64,000 nt of DNA from the NCBI GenBank assembly GCA_028868855.1, contig JAGWTR010000001.1, positions 310,001 to 374,000 of the forward strand, in the 5' to 3' direction. Below the pieces are notes generated by a model. It ran no database searches and had not been told where the DNA came from. It saw only the letters and a list, made by a program, of their open reading frames with translations. The translations under genes were made by a program, and so were the position numbers. How positions within the stretch are numbered: the first letter of the stretch is position 1; each line of letters opens with the position of its first letter. The stretch comes from Burkholderiales bacterium. Its GTDB lineage: Bacteria > Pseudomonadota > Gammaproteobacteria > Burkholderiales > Burkholderiaceae_C. This document shows, in pieces, positions 7,928 to 16,944 of the stretch.

Positions 7928-8197
7928 ATGACCATCACCCTCATCAGCCGCGCTGAAGTTGTCAAAAGCAACGCCCGTACCCCTGGCGACACCGGCTCTC
8001 CCGAAGTGCAAGTGGCTCTGCTGACCGCTCGCATCAACGACCTGACCCCCCACTTCAAGACCCACAAAAAAGACCACCACGGTCGTCGCGGTCTGCTGCG
8101 GATGGTGAGCCGTCGTCGCAAGCTGCTGGACTACCTCAAGGCCAAGGACGCTGACCGTTACGTGGCCCTGATTCAAAAGCTGGGTCTGCGCAAGTAA
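7928..8197 (+). CDS. rpsO: 30S ribosomal protein S15
   Basis: This 89-residue protein binds the central domain of 16S rRNA early in small-subunit assembly. The conserved blocks [28 protein letters not shown] and [11 protein letters not shown] cover almost the whole sequence and match the family. The ATG at 7928 is preceded by AGGAAA and gives the exact family length. It is followed by a strong terminator and then pnp, the conserved rpsO-pnp order. It is predicted to be feedback-regulated through its leader. Confidence 0.97.
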   Translation: MTITLISRAEVVKSNARTPGDTGSPEVQVALLTARINDLTPHFKTHKKDHHGRRGLLRMVSRRRKLLDYLKAKDADRYVALIQKLGLRK

Positions 8198-8213
8198 GAT
8201 CGGCACCATGATG

Positions 8214-8256
8214 AAAAGCCTGTCTGGTTTTCTCCAGCACAGGCTTTTTGTTTTTT
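8214..8256 (+). terminator. rpsO intrinsic terminator
   Basis: AAAAGCCTGT (8214-8223) pairs with ACAGGCTTTT (8239-8248) and a long T-rich tail follows. It lies 17 bases after the rpsO stop. Some read-through into pnp is likely, as in other bacteria. Confidence 0.9.
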
Positions 8257-8286
8257 AAATCCAGGCACTCGACCAGCGACGCTTGT

Positions 8287-8341
8287 CATTCCATCGGGGC
8301 TGCAATGCCACTTTGCAGTCAAGCGCAACCCCGATGGAATG
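8287..8341 (+). promoter_or_regulatory. Large inverted repeat in the pnp leader
   Basis: CATTCCATCGGGG (8287-8299) and CCCCGATGGAATG (8329-8341) are perfect 13-base inverted repeats. They enclose 29 bases that can form a further small stem (TGCAA/TTGCA). No T-run follows, so it is not a normal terminator. Its position between rpsO and pnp recalls the RNase III-processed hairpin through which enteric pnp is autoregulated. Confidence 0.55.
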
Positions 8342-8403
8342 GCATCGCGCCAGAGTGACCCGGCCCGGACGCGACGAGAATGCTCGACGCGCCATCACAA
8401 AAA

Positions 8404-8421
8404 ACACCCCATGTGGGGTGT
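8404..8421 (+). promoter_or_regulatory. Hairpin just upstream of the pnp ribosome binding site
   Basis: ACACCCC and GGGGTGT form a 7-bp stem with loop ATGT, ending ten bases before the GGAGAAG Shine-Dalgarno sequence of pnp. It could influence ribosome access or mRNA stability. Confidence 0.45.
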
Positions 8422-8442
8422 CACTCAACCGGAGAAGCATCC

Positions 8443-10677
8443 ATGAGTCTGTTCAATAAAGTCACCAAGACCTTTCAATGGGGTCAGCACACCGTCACGC
8501 TCGAGACCGGCGAAATCGCCCGTCAAGCCAGCGGTGCCGTGCTCGCCGAAGTTGAGGGCACCGTCGTGCTGGCCACCGTCGTGGCTGCCAAGAACCCCAA
8601 GCCCGGACAGGACTTTTTCCCGCTGACGGTCGATTACATCGAGAAAACCTACGCCGCCGGCAAGATCCCTGGCAGCTTCTTCAAGCGCGAAGCCAAGCCC
8701 AGCGAGTTGGAGACGCTGACCTCGCGCCTGATTGACCGTCCTCTGCGCCCGCTGTTCCCTGAAGGCTTCTACAACGAAGTCCAGATCGTCATCCACGTGG
8801 TGTCGCTGAACCCTGAAGTCTCGGCCGACATCGTCGCCCTGATCGCTTCCAGCGCTGCTCTGGCCATTTCTGGCATCCCCTTCAACGGCCCCATCGGTGC
8901 GGCCCGCGTCGGTTATGTCAATGGCGAATACGTGCTGAACCCCGGCCCGTCGGTGCTGGCCCAGTCCAAAATGGACCTGATCGTCGCCGGGACCGAAGCT
9001 GCCGTGCTGATGGTCGAGTCCGAGGCTGACCAATTGTCCGAAGAAGTCATGTTGGGTGGTGTTGTGTTCGGCCACGAGCAAGGCAACATCGCTATCAACG
9101 CCATCCACGAACTGGTGCGTGATGCTGGCAAGCCCGTCTGGGACTGGGCCGCGCCCGCCAAGGATGAGGACTTCATCACCAAGATCAATGTTTTGGCCGG
9201 CGAAAAGCTGCGCGCTGCCTACCAGATCCGTTCCAAGCAAGCTCGCACGCAAGCCACCCGCGCTGCCTACGCGGACGTGAAGGCGGCGCTGACCGCCGAA
9301 GGCGTCGTGTTTGATGGCGTCAAGGTCGACAACCTGCTGTTCGACATCGAAGCTAAGATCGTGCGCAGCCAGATTCTGGCCGGCGAGCCACGCATCGACG
9401 GCCGCGACACCCGCACTGTGCGCCCCATCGAAATCCGCACGGGCGTGTTGCCCCGCGTGCACGGCTCGGCCTTGTTCACCCGCGGTGAAACCCAGGCCCT
9501 GGTGATCGCCACCTTGGGCACGGAACAAGACTCGCAGCGCATCGACGCGCTGGCTGGCGAGTTCCGCGACACCTTCCTGTTTCACTACAACATGCCTCCG
9601 TTCGCCACCGGTGAAACCGGTCGCGTGGGCACCCCCAAGCGCCGCGAAATCGGCCACGGCCGTCTGGCCAAGCGCGCCCTGGTGCCGCTGCTGCCCCCGA
9701 AAGACGAATTCGCCTACACCGTGCGCGTGGTCTCCGAGATCACCGAGTCCAACGGCTCGTCGTCGATGGCTTCGGTCTGCGGCGGCTGCCTGGCCATGAT
9801 GGACGCTGGCGTGCCGATGAAGGCCCACGTGGCCGGCATCGCCATGGGTCTGATCAAAGAAGAGAACAAGTTTGCCGTGCTGACCGACATCCTGGGCGAT
9901 GAAGATCATCTGGGTGACATGGACTTCAAGGTGGCCGGCACCACCGCCGGCGTGACCGCCCTGCAGATGGACATCAAGATCCAGGGCATCACCAAGGAAA
10001 TCATGCAAGTGGCGCTGGCGCAAGCCAAGGAAGCCCGCCTGCACATCCTGGGCAAGATGGTTGAAGCCATGGGCAGCGCCAACACCGAAGTCTCGGAATT
10101 CGCACCTCGCCTGTACACCATGAAGATCAACGCGGAAAAGATCCGCGACGTGATCGGCAAGGGCGGCGCCACTATCCGTGGACTGTGTGAAGAAACCGGT
10201 TGCCAGATCAACATCGGCGAAGACGGCACCATCACCATCGCATCGAGCGATGCTGACAAGGCCGAGCACGCCATGAGGCGCATCGGCGAGATCACCGCCG
10301 AAGTCGAAATCGGCAAGGTCTATGAAGGTCCGGTCACCAAGTTGTTTGACTTCGGGGCCCTGATCAACCTGCTGCCTGGTAAGGACGGTCTGCTGCACAT
10401 CAGCCAGATCGCCCACGAACGCGTCGAGAAGGTTTCCGACTACTTGACCGAGGGTCAGATCGTCAAGGTCAAGGTCATGGAAACCGACGAAAAGGGCCGC
10501 GTCAAGCTGTCCATGAAGGTGCTGCAGGAGCGTCCTGAAGGCATGGCCCCCGAGCGCGAGCGTTCGGACCGTGGCGACCGTGGCGACCGTGGTGGTCGTG
10601 GTGATCGTGGCGAGTCACGCAATGACCGTGGCGGTGACCGTGGTGCTCAGGAGCCTCACCAAGAGCCTCAGCAGTAA
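8443..10677 (+). CDS. pnp: Polynucleotide phosphorylase
   Basis: This 744-residue 3'-5' exoribonuclease uses phosphate to release nucleoside diphosphates; it works as a trimer and in degradosome-type assemblies. The order is RNase PH domain 1 (about 10-140), helical linker, RNase PH domain 2 (about 310-540, containing TRGETQAL and [13 protein letters not shown]), KH domain ([20 protein letters not shown] near 565) and S1 domain (about 620-695). The C-terminal 40 residues are a low-complexity tail rich in Arg, Asp and Gly. The ATG at 8443 has GGAGAAG upstream and is preferred over the earlier in-frame ATG at 8380, which lies in the structured leader. tpiA starts six bases after the stop. Confidence 0.97.
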   Translation: MSLFNKVTKTFQWGQHTVTLETGEIARQASGAVLAEVEGTVVLATVVAAKNPKPGQDFFPLTVDYIEKTYAAGKIPGSFFKREAKPSELETLTSRLIDRPLRPLFPEGFYNEVQIVIHVVSLNPEVSADIVALIASSAALAISGIPFNGPIGAARVGYVNGEYVLNPGPSVLAQSKMDLIVAGTEAAVLMVESEADQLSEEVMLGGVVFGHEQGNIAINAIHELVRDAGKPVWDWAAPAKDEDFITKINVLAGEKLRAAYQIRSKQARTQATRAAYADVKAALTAEGVVFDGVKVDNLLFDIEAKIVRSQILAGEPRIDGRDTRTVRPIEIRTGVLPRVHGSALFTRGETQALVIATLGTEQDSQRIDALAGEFRDTFLFHYNMPPFATGETGRVGTPKRREIGHGRLAKRALVPLLPPKDEFAYTVRVVSEITESNGSSSMASVCGGCLAMMDAGVPMKAHVAGIAMGLIKEENKFAVLTDILGDEDHLGDMDFKVAGTTAGVTALQMDIKIQGITKEIMQVALAQAKEARLHILGKMVEAMGSANTEVSEFAPRLYTMKINAEKIRDVIGKGGATIRGLCEETGCQINIGEDGTITIASSDADKAEHAMRRIGEITAEVEIGKVYEGPVTKLFDFGALINLLPGKDGLLHISQIAHERVEKVSDYLTEGQIVKVKVMETDEKGRVKLSMKVLQERPEGMAPERERSDRGDRGDRGGRGDRGESRNDRGGDRGAQEPHQEPQQ

Positions 10678-10682
10678 GTGCC

Positions 10683-11438
10683 ATGAGCCTGTCGAAGAAA
10701 CTCATTGTTGGCAACTGGAAAATGCATGGCAGCCGCGCTGCCAATGCAGAGCTTCTCAAGGGCCTGCTGGGTGCCGACCTGAAAGGGTCGGCGCCTCGCG
10801 CCAGTGTCGCCGTGTGCGTGCCTTTCCCTTATTTGGGTGAGGTTGTCGCGGCGCTGCAGGACAGCGTCATGGCTGTTGGTTCGCAAGACGTTTCCGCGCA
10901 TGCTCATGGCGCCTACACCGGTGAGGTGTCGGGCGCCATGGTGCGTGAATTCGGGGCCGTCTACGCCATCGTCGGGCACTCCGAGCGTCGCAGCTACCAC
11001 GCTGAAAGCGATCAGTTGGTGGCCGACAAGGCCAAGGCCGCGCTGGCGCAGGGCCTGGTGCCCATCGTCTGCGTCGGAGAGACCTTGGCTGAGCGTGACG
11101 CAGGGCAGACCGACGCAGTCGTGGCTCGCCAGCTCAAGGCGGTGATCGATACGCTGGGAGTTGATCTGGCGCGTGTGGTCGTTGCTTATGAGCCCGTCTG
11201 GGCGATTGGTACTGGCAAAACCGCCTCCCCCGAGCAGGCTCAGGCTGTGCACGCTTTCCTGCGTGCGCAACTGGTGGCTGCGCAGGTCTCGGCGGCGAGC
11301 GTGCCTTTGCTGTACGGTGGCAGCGTCAAACCTGATAATGCGGCCGAGTTGTTTGCCCAACCGGATATCGACGGTGGTCTGATCGGTGGTGCCTCCCTCA
11401 AGGCGGCCGATTTTGCCGCCATAGCCCGCGCCGCCTGA
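10683..11438 (+). CDS. tpiA: Triosephosphate isomerase
   Basis: This 251-residue cytoplasmic glycolytic enzyme interconverts dihydroxyacetone phosphate and glyceraldehyde 3-phosphate. The catalytic residues are visible: Lys13 in VGNWKMH, the histidine in GHSERR near residue 99, and the glutamate in [12 protein letters not shown] near 170. The phosphate loop is present near [11 protein letters not shown]. Length is normal. It begins six bases after pnp and is probably translated from a shared message, with secG following after 34 bases. Confidence 0.97.
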   Translation: MSLSKKLIVGNWKMHGSRAANAELLKGLLGADLKGSAPRASVAVCVPFPYLGEVVAALQDSVMAVGSQDVSAHAHGAYTGEVSGAMVREFGAVYAIVGHSERRSYHAESDQLVADKAKAALAQGLVPIVCVGETLAERDAGQTDAVVARQLKAVIDTLGVDLARVVVAYEPVWAIGTGKTASPEQAQAVHAFLRAQLVAAQVSAASVPLLYGGSVKPDNAAELFAQPDIDGGLIGGASLKAADFAAIARAA

Positions 11439-11472
11439 TTCAGGCCAAGCGCGAAATCATTTGGAGTCTTGA

Positions 11473-11850
11473 ATGCAATTCTTGTGGACCCTGGTGCAAG
11501 TGCTCCAGATCATCTCGGCCCTGTCCATGATCGGCCTGGTGCTGGTGCAGCATGGCAAAGGCGCCGACATGGGCGCTTCCTTTGGCAGTGGTGCATCTGG
11601 CAGCCTGTTTGGCGCCACCGGCAGTGCCAACTTCCTGTCGCGCTCGACTGCTGTGGCGGCCACCGTGTTTTTCCTGGCCACCCTGGGCCTGGCCTACGCG
11701 GGCAACCTTCGCCACGCGGTTGTGTCGGATCAACCCAGCGTCTTTGACCAAGCGGCCAGTGCCGCCGCGTCGTCGGCATCGGCTGGTGCTTCGGCGGTGC
11801 CCGCAGCGGCCAAATCTGCGTCTGGCGCGGCTTTGATCCCAACAAAATGA
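11473..11850 (+). CDS. secG: Protein-export membrane protein SecG
   Basis: This 125-residue small subunit of the SecYEG translocon assists SecA-driven export. Two membrane helices (about 3-24 and 55-75) flank the conserved cytoplasmic loop containing LVQHGKGADMGASFG and GSASGSLFG-like glycine-rich sequence. The C-terminal 45 residues are alanine- and serine-rich and not conserved. The neighbouring tRNA-Leu(GAG) gene repeats the secG-leuU order known from enteric bacteria. Confidence 0.92.
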   Translation: MQFLWTLVQVLQIISALSMIGLVLVQHGKGADMGASFGSGASGSLFGATGSANFLSRSTAVAATVFFLATLGLAYAGNLRHAVVSDQPSVFDQAASAAASSASAGASAVPAAAKSASGAALIPTK

Positions 11851-11911
11851 CGCCATGGCGAAGGGCCTTCGGGCCCCTCGCGCTGCTCTCATCTGTTGAT
11901 GTGGCGCATGG

Positions 11912-11938
11912 TTGATGGGTGTATTTTCAGGTTAGAAT
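11912..11938 (+). promoter_or_regulatory. Possible promoter of tRNA-Leu
   Basis: TTGATG (11912-11917) and TAGAAT (11933-11938) resemble -35 and -10 elements with a short 15-base spacer, about 70 bases before the tRNA. Read-through from secG is an alternative. Confidence 0.35.
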
Positions 11939-11984
11939 TGAAGTCTTCGGTGAGCAAACCTCAAGCAAGCCGGAGGCAATAAAG

Positions 11985-12004
11985 AACAAGCTTTCGGGCT
12001 TGTT
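11985..12004 (+). other. Hairpin abutting the 5' end of tRNA-Leu
   Basis: AACAAGC and GCTTGTT form a 7-bp stem with a six-base loop (TTTCGG), ending one base before the first base of the tRNA. It could be a precursor processing element for RNase P or RNase E. Confidence 0.4.
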
Positions 12005-12005
12005 G

Positions 12006-12090
12006 GCCGACGTGGTGAAATTGGTAGACACGCTATCTTGAGGGGGTAGTGGCGAAAGCTGTGCGAGTTCGAGTCTCGCCGTCGGCACCA
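12006..12090 (+). tRNA. tRNA-Leu (anticodon GAG)
   Basis: The acceptor arms GCCGACG and CGTCGGC pair fully, and the 3' CCA is encoded (12088-12090). The anticodon stem CTATC/GGTAG holds loop TTGAGGG with anticodon GAG at 12040-12042. A long variable arm typical of tRNA-Leu and the T-loop GTTCGAGTC are present. It reads CUC and CUU codons. Confidence 0.96.
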
Positions 12091-12220
12091 AAATAATCAA
12101 CAGTGTCTTTCTATCCTTCCCAATGATCAGCCTGGTGTTAATTTTTCCGGTTGATGTTCCAAATTGGCTTGCCTGCCTCTCGATGAGTCATGGTGGTTGC
12201 GGTATGAAAGACCCGGGTAG

Positions 12221-12261
12221 GCGCGTGTGAGTTATCTGCTCAGCGCGCTTTTTGTTTTTTT
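12221..12261 (+). terminator. Terminator between tRNA-Leu and nuoA
   Basis: GCGCG pairs with CGCGC, and inside it TGAG pairs with CTCA across a small internal loop. The downstream sequence is TTTTTG followed by seven T residues. It separates the tpiA-secG-tRNA unit from the nuo operon. Confidence 0.75.
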
Positions 12262-12269
12262 GAGTGTGT

Positions 12270-12295
12270 TTCAATCACCTGTTGCCCTGATTGAA
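12270..12295 (+). promoter_or_regulatory. Inverted repeat overlapping the nuoA ribosome binding site
   Basis: TTCAATCA (12270-12277) and TGATTGAA (12288-12295) are perfect inverted repeats with a ten-base loop. The right arm overlaps the GAAGG Shine-Dalgarno sequence at 12293-12297, so the structure could mask nuoA translation or be an operator. Confidence 0.4.
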
Positions 12296-12306
12296 GGCTT
12301 TCGGTC

Positions 12307-12669
12307 ATGATGAATCTTGAGAACTACCTGCCGGTCATACTCTTCATCCTGGTGGGTGTCGGTGTGGGTGTGGCTCCGCAGTTGCTCGGCGCTCTGCTGG
12401 GCCCGCATCGTCCCGATGCAGCTAAAAACTCCCCCTACGAATGTGGTTTCGAGGCCTTTGAAGATGCGCGCATGAAGTTTGACGTGCGCTATTACCTCGT
12501 CGCCATTCTGTTCATTTTGTTCGACCTGGAAATCGCCTTCCTCTTCCCCTGGGCTGTCGCTCTCAAGGAAGTGGGTATGGTGGGCTTCATGGCCGTCATG
12601 CTGTTTTTGGGGATCCTCGTCGTGGGCTTTGTCTACGAGTGGAAAAAAGGCGCCCTGGATTGGGAATGA
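12307..12669 (+). CDS. nuoA: NADH-quinone oxidoreductase subunit A
   Basis: This 120-residue membrane subunit of respiratory complex I has three membrane helices. It shows the conserved [30 protein letters not shown]-type core (about 40-75); the cysteine loop lies near the quinone chamber. It is the first gene of a full nuoA-N operon, all on the plus strand with short gaps. GAAGG lies nine bases before the ATG. A second ATG follows at once, so the start is uncertain by one codon. Confidence 0.96.
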   Translation: MMNLENYLPVILFILVGVGVGVAPQLLGALLGPHRPDAAKNSPYECGFEAFEDARMKFDVRYYLVAILFILFDLEIAFLFPWAVALKEVGMVGFMAVMLFLGILVVGFVYEWKKGALDWE

Positions 12670-12678
12670 GGTATTGAC

Positions 12679-13155
12679 ATGGGTATCGAAGGCGTCTTCA
12701 AAGAGGGCTTCATCACCACCACGGCCGACACGCTGATCAACTGGTCTAAGACCGGTTCGTTGTGGCCGATGACATTCGGGCTGGCCTGCTGTGCGGTTGA
12801 GATGATGCATGCCGGTGCTGCGCGCTATGACATCGATCGCTTTGGCATGCTGTTTCGCCCCAGTCCCCGCCAGTCCGATCTGATGATCGTGGCCGGCACG
12901 CTGTGCAACAAGATGGCCCCCGCGCTGCGCAAGGTTTATGACCAGATGGCTGAGCCGCGCTGGGTGTTGTCGATGGGATCGTGCGCCAATGGCGGCGGCT
13001 ATTACCACTACAGCTATTCGGTGGTGCGCGGCTGCGATCGCATCGTCCCGGTGGACGTATACGTGCCTGGCTGCCCTCCAACCGCTGAAGCCTTGCTCTA
13101 CGGCATCTTGCAGCTGCAGGCCAAGATCCGCCGCGAAAACACCATCGCCCGCTAA
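12679..13155 (+). CDS. nuoB: NADH-quinone oxidoreductase subunit B
   Basis: This 158-residue peripheral-arm subunit carries cluster N2, the last Fe-S centre before quinone. The ligands are seen in [11 protein letters not shown] (tandem cysteines near residue 37), the [10 protein letters not shown] cysteine near 101 and [12 protein letters not shown] near 131. Length matches betaproteobacterial NuoB. It starts nine bases after nuoA and is followed by nuoC as a separate gene, not the fused nuoCD of enterics. Confidence 0.97.
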   Translation: MGIEGVFKEGFITTTADTLINWSKTGSLWPMTFGLACCAVEMMHAGAARYDIDRFGMLFRPSPRQSDLMIVAGTLCNKMAPALRKVYDQMAEPRWVLSMGSCANGGGYYHYSYSVVRGCDRIVPVDVYVPGCPPTAEALLYGILQLQAKIRRENTIAR

Positions 13156-13174
13156 ATAGCGCAGGACCGTTTCC

Positions 13175-13786
13175 ATGAGCACCAAACTCGATACCTTGCA
13201 AGCCGCCTTGCACTCCGTGCTGGGTGAGGCCGTCAAGCGCTTGGACAACGCCAAGGGTGAGCTGACCTTGACCGTTGCCAGCGCCGACTACCTCACGGTG
13301 GCCACCACTTTGCGTGACCATCCGGAGCTGCGTTTCGAGCAGCTTCAGGACCTGTGTGGTGTGGACTACTCCACCTACAAGGACGGCGCCCCGTCCATCT
13401 ATCTCGATGGGCCGCGTTACTGCGTGGTCAGCCACCTCTTGTCGATCAGCAAGAACTGGCGTCTGCGCCTGAAGGTCTTCGCGCCGGACGACAGCCTGCC
13501 ACTGGTGGCCTCGGTCAACGAGGTGTGGAACTCGGCCAACTGGTTTGAGCGAGAGGCGTTTGACCTATACGGGATCATCTTTGAAGGTCACGTCGACTTG
13601 CGTCGCATCCTCACAGATTACGGCTTCATCGGCCATCCCTTCCGCAAGGACTTTCCGACCTCGGGTCATGTGGAAATGCGCTATGACGCCGAGCAGCGGC
13701 GCGTGATCTACCAACCGGTGAGCATTGAGCCGCGCGAGATCACCCCGCGCATCATCCGCGAAGACAACTACGGTGGTCTGCACTGA
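13175..13786 (+). CDS. nuoC: NADH-quinone oxidoreductase subunit C
   Basis: This 203-residue subunit of the complex I hydrogenase-like module corresponds to the 30 kDa mitochondrial subunit. The signature [18 protein letters not shown] near residue 120 and [19 protein letters not shown] near 145 are the diagnostic family block. The C-terminal [16 protein letters not shown] is conserved. It lies between nuoB and nuoD with gaps of 19 and 12 bases. Confidence 0.96.
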   Translation: MSTKLDTLQAALHSVLGEAVKRLDNAKGELTLTVASADYLTVATTLRDHPELRFEQLQDLCGVDYSTYKDGAPSIYLDGPRYCVVSHLLSISKNWRLRLKVFAPDDSLPLVASVNEVWNSANWFEREAFDLYGIIFEGHVDLRRILTDYGFIGHPFRKDFPTSGHVEMRYDAEQRRVIYQPVSIEPREITPRIIREDNYGGLH

Positions 13787-13798
13787 GCACGAGTCATC

Positions 13799-15052
13799 AT
13801 GGCTGATATCAAAAACTACACCCTGAACTTCGGCCCGCAGCACCCTGCAGCACACGGCGTGCTGCGCCTGGTGCTGGAGCTGGATGGCGAAGTCATCCAG
13901 CGCGCCGACCCCCACATCGGCCTGCTGCACCGCGCCACCGAGAAGCTGGCCGAGTCCAAGACCTACATCCAGTCGCTGCCCTACATGGACCGGCTGGACT
14001 ACGTCTCGATGATGTGCAACGAGCATGCTTACTGCTTGGCCATCGAAAAGCTGATGGGCGTCGATGTGCCACTTCGTGCACAGTACATCCGAGTGATGTT
14101 CTCCGAGATCACCCGCATCCTGAACCACCTGCTGTGGCTGGGTGCGCACGGGTTGGATTGCGGCGCAATGAACATCCTCATCTACTGCTTCCGTGAGCGG
14201 GAAGACCTCTTCGACATGTACGAGGCGGTGTCGGGTGCTCGCATGCATGCGGCCTATTTCCGTCCGGGTGGTGTCTACCGCGATTTGCCGGACACCATGC
14301 CTCAGTACAAGGTCAGCAAGATCAAGAACGCCAAGACCATTGCGCGCTTGAACGAGAACCGCCAGGGCTCGCTGCTCGATTTCATCGAGGATTTCACGCA
14401 GCGCTTCCCAGGCATGGTGGACGAGTACGAAACCCTGCTCACCGACAACCGCATCTGGAAGCAGCGCACTGTCGGTGTCGGCGTGGTCACGCCCGAGCGC
14501 GCCATGAACATGGGCTTTTCGGGCGCCATGTTGCGCGGTTCGGGCATCGTGTGGGATCTGCGCAAGCACCAGCCCTACGACGTCTATGAACACCTGGATT
14601 TCGACATTCCCATCGGCAAGAACGGCGATTGCTATGACCGCTATCTGGTCCGCGTCGAAGAGTTGCGCCAGTCCAACCGCATCATCAAGCAGTGCGTGGA
14701 CTGGTTGCGTGCCAACTCTGGCCCGGTCATCACCGACAATCACAAGGTGGCCCCGCCATCGCGTGTCGAGATGAAGACCTCGATGGAGCAACTGATCCAC
14801 CACTTCAAGCTGTTCACCGAAGGCTTCCATGTGCCCGAAGGTGAGGCTTATGCAGCGGTGGAACACCCCAAGGGTGAGTTTGGCATCTACCTGTCCAGCG
14901 ACAGTGCCAACAAGCCTTATCGCCTCAAGATCCGCGCACCGGGCTTTCCGCACCTGGCTGCGATGGATGAAATGAGCCGTGGCCACATGCTGGCCGATGC
15001 GGTGGCCATCATCGGCACGATGGACATCGTGTTCGGTGAAATTGACCGCTAA
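13799..15052 (+). CDS. nuoD: NADH-quinone oxidoreductase subunit D
   Basis: This 417-residue subunit corresponds to the 49 kDa subunit and is related to hydrogenase large subunits; it forms the quinone-binding cavity with NuoB. The N-terminal [22 protein letters not shown] and [14 protein letters not shown] carry the conserved histidines at the quinone head-group site. The ending DIVFGEIDR is typical of the family. No Fe-S ligands are expected or seen. Confident by length, order and motif content. Confidence 0.97.
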   Translation: MADIKNYTLNFGPQHPAAHGVLRLVLELDGEVIQRADPHIGLLHRATEKLAESKTYIQSLPYMDRLDYVSMMCNEHAYCLAIEKLMGVDVPLRAQYIRVMFSEITRILNHLLWLGAHGLDCGAMNILIYCFREREDLFDMYEAVSGARMHAAYFRPGGVYRDLPDTMPQYKVSKIKNAKTIARLNENRQGSLLDFIEDFTQRFPGMVDEYETLLTDNRIWKQRTVGVGVVTPERAMNMGFSGAMLRGSGIVWDLRKHQPYDVYEHLDFDIPIGKNGDCYDRYLVRVEELRQSNRIIKQCVDWLRANSGPVITDNHKVAPPSRVEMKTSMEQLIHHFKLFTEGFHVPEGEAYAAVEHPKGEFGIYLSSDSANKPYRLKIRAPGFPHLAAMDEMSRGHMLADAVAIIGTMDIVFGEIDR

Positions 15053-15057
15053 GTGAA

Positions 15058-15558
15058 GTGACTGACAAACCCATGCTCAGCGAACAAACCAAAGCGCGTT
15101 TTGACCGCGAAGTGGCCAAGTACCCGGCCGATCAGAAGCAATCGGCCGTGATGGCTTGCCTGTCGATCATCCAGCACGAGCGCGGCTGGATTTCGCCCGA
15201 CAGTGAGCAAGACGTGGCCGACTACCTCGGCATGCCCCCCATTGCGGTGCACGAGGTCGTGAGCTTCTACAACATGTACAACCAGCAACCGGTGGGCAAA
15301 TACAAGCTCAACGTGTGCACCAATCTGCCGTGTCAGTTGCGCCAGGGGCAGCAGGCCTTGCAGCACCTTTGCGAAAAACTGGGCGTTGAAAACGGCGGCA
15401 CCACCGCAGATGGCCTGTTCACCGTGCAGCAATGCGAATGCCTGGGCGCCTGCGCCGATGCGCCCGTGATGCTGGTCAACGATCGCCAGATGGTGAGCTA
15501 CATGAGCAACGACCGCCTGGATGCGCTGGTCGATGCCCTCAAGGCTCAGGCCAAGTAA
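15058..15558 (+). CDS. nuoE: NADH-quinone oxidoreductase subunit E
   Basis: This 161-166 residue subunit of the NADH-dehydrogenase module holds the [2Fe-2S] cluster N1a. Four cysteines are seen in VCTNLPCQL (near 88 and 93) and QCECLGAC (near 129 and 133), the C-x4-C...C-x3-C pattern of the 24 kDa family. The start is ambiguous: GTG at 15058 lies close behind nuoD, whereas ATG at 15073 gives [10 protein letters not shown], a more usual N-terminus. Neither has a clear Shine-Dalgarno sequence. Confidence 0.95.
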   Translation: MTDKPMLSEQTKARFDREVAKYPADQKQSAVMACLSIIQHERGWISPDSEQDVADYLGMPPIAVHEVVSFYNMYNQQPVGKYKLNVCTNLPCQLRQGQQALQHLCEKLGVENGGTTADGLFTVQQCECLGACADAPVMLVNDRQMVSYMSNDRLDALVDALKAQAK

Positions 15559-15574
15559 ACAGAGGTACCCAAAG

Positions 15575-16930
15575 ATGTTGGACCTTTCTCAATTTCAGGC
15601 AAGCGGTCAAGAAACCGTTTTGCACGGCCGTCACATCAGTCCGCAGATCTACGCCGGCCTGGATGGCAACAACTGGCGCCTGAAGGATTACGAAGCTCGC
15701 GGCGGCTATGCCGCCTTGCGCAAAATTCTGGGCAAGGATGGCATGCCCGGAAACGAAGGCGGTATGACGCCCGATCAGGTTATTGCCGAGGTCAAGGCGT
15801 CGGCCCTGCGGGGTCGTGGTGGTGCCGGCTTCCCCACGGGGTTGAAGTGGAGCTTCATGCCTCGAGCATTCCCCGGTCAGAAGTACCTGGTCTGTAACTC
15901 CGACGAGGGCGAGCCGGGTACCTGCAAGGACCGCGAGATCCTGCGTTTCAACCCGCACATCGTCATCGAAGGCATGGCCATTGCTGCCTATGCCATGGGC
16001 ATCAGCGTGGGCTACAACTACATCCACGGCGAAATCTTCGAAGTCTATGAACGCTTTGAAGAGGCCCTGGAAGAAGCGCGCGCTGCCGGGCTGCTCGGCG
16101 ACAACATCCTTGGCAGCAATTACAGCTTCCAGTTGCACGCGTTCCACGGCTTTGGCGCCTACATCTGCGGTGAAGAAACCGCCTTGCTCGAATCGCTGGA
16201 AGGCAAGAAGGGCCAGCCGCGCTTCAAGCCGCCGTTCCCCGCCAGCTTTGGCCTGTACGGCAAGCCGACCACAATCAACAACACCGAAACGTTCGCGGCT
16301 GTCCCCTGGATCATCCGCCATGGTGGGGAAGCCTTCCTGAATGTCGGTAAGCCCAACAACGGTGGTACCAAGCTGTACTCGATCAGCGGCGACGTCGAGC
16401 GCCCCGGCAATTACGAGATCCCGATGGGCACACCCTTCGCGACTCTGCTGGAACTGGCAGGTGGCGTGCGTGGTGGCCGTAAGCTCAAGGCGGTGATCCC
16501 TGGTGGTTCATCGATGCCTGTGCTGCCCGCTCACATCATGATGGAGTGCACGATGGACTATGACTCCATCGCCAAGGCCGGCTCCATGCTGGGTTCTGGC
16601 GCGGTCATCGTGATGGACGAGACCCGCTGCATGGTCAAGAGCTTGCTGCGCCTGTCCTATTTCTACATGCACGAGTCCTGTGGCCAATGCACGCCTTGTC
16701 GCGAAGGCACTGGCTGGCTGTGGCGCGTGGTTGAACGCATCGAGAACGGCAAGGGTCGTCCAGAAGACATCGACCTGCTCAACTCCGTGGCCGACAACAT
16801 TCAAGGGCGCACCATTTGTGCGCTGGGTGATGCCGCAGCCATGCCGGTGCGCGCCTTCATCAAACACTACCGTGATGAATTCATTCACCACATCGAGCAC
16901 AAGACCTGCGCGGTCCCGGCCTACCTCTGA
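15575..16930 (+). CDS. nuoF: NADH-quinone oxidoreductase subunit F (NADH- and FMN-binding)
   Basis: This 451-residue subunit accepts hydride from NADH onto FMN and passes electrons to cluster N3. [18 protein letters not shown] near 82 and [15 protein letters not shown] near 110 form the NADH and FMN site. [14 protein letters not shown] near 368, with a further cysteine near 413, binds the [4Fe-4S] cluster. The ATG at 15575 is preferred; an upstream in-frame ATG at 15521 lies inside nuoE and gives a non-conserved N-terminus. Confidence 0.97.
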   Translation: MLDLSQFQASGQETVLHGRHISPQIYAGLDGNNWRLKDYEARGGYAALRKILGKDGMPGNEGGMTPDQVIAEVKASALRGRGGAGFPTGLKWSFMPRAFPGQKYLVCNSDEGEPGTCKDREILRFNPHIVIEGMAIAAYAMGISVGYNYIHGEIFEVYERFEEALEEARAAGLLGDNILGSNYSFQLHAFHGFGAYICGEETALLESLEGKKGQPRFKPPFPASFGLYGKPTTINNTETFAAVPWIIRHGGEAFLNVGKPNNGGTKLYSISGDVERPGNYEIPMGTPFATLLELAGGVRGGRKLKAVIPGGSSMPVLPAHIMMECTMDYDSIAKAGSMLGSGAVIVMDETRCMVKSLLRLSYFYMHESCGQCTPCREGTGWLWRVVERIENGKGRPEDIDLLNSVADNIQGRTICALGDAAAMPVRAFIKHYRDEFIHHIEHKTCAVPAYL

Positions 16931-16944
16931 GCAGGGCAAGAATC

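Noticed and set aside
8425-10416. A 663-codon open frame antisense to pnp
   Set aside because: It mirrors the codon bias of the highly expressed pnp gene and has His/Gln-rich, motif-free translation. PNPase is certain on the other strand.
13565-14986. Long open frame antisense to nuoD
   Set aside because: Shadow of a high-GC gene. There is no recognisable domain and nuoD is firmly identified.
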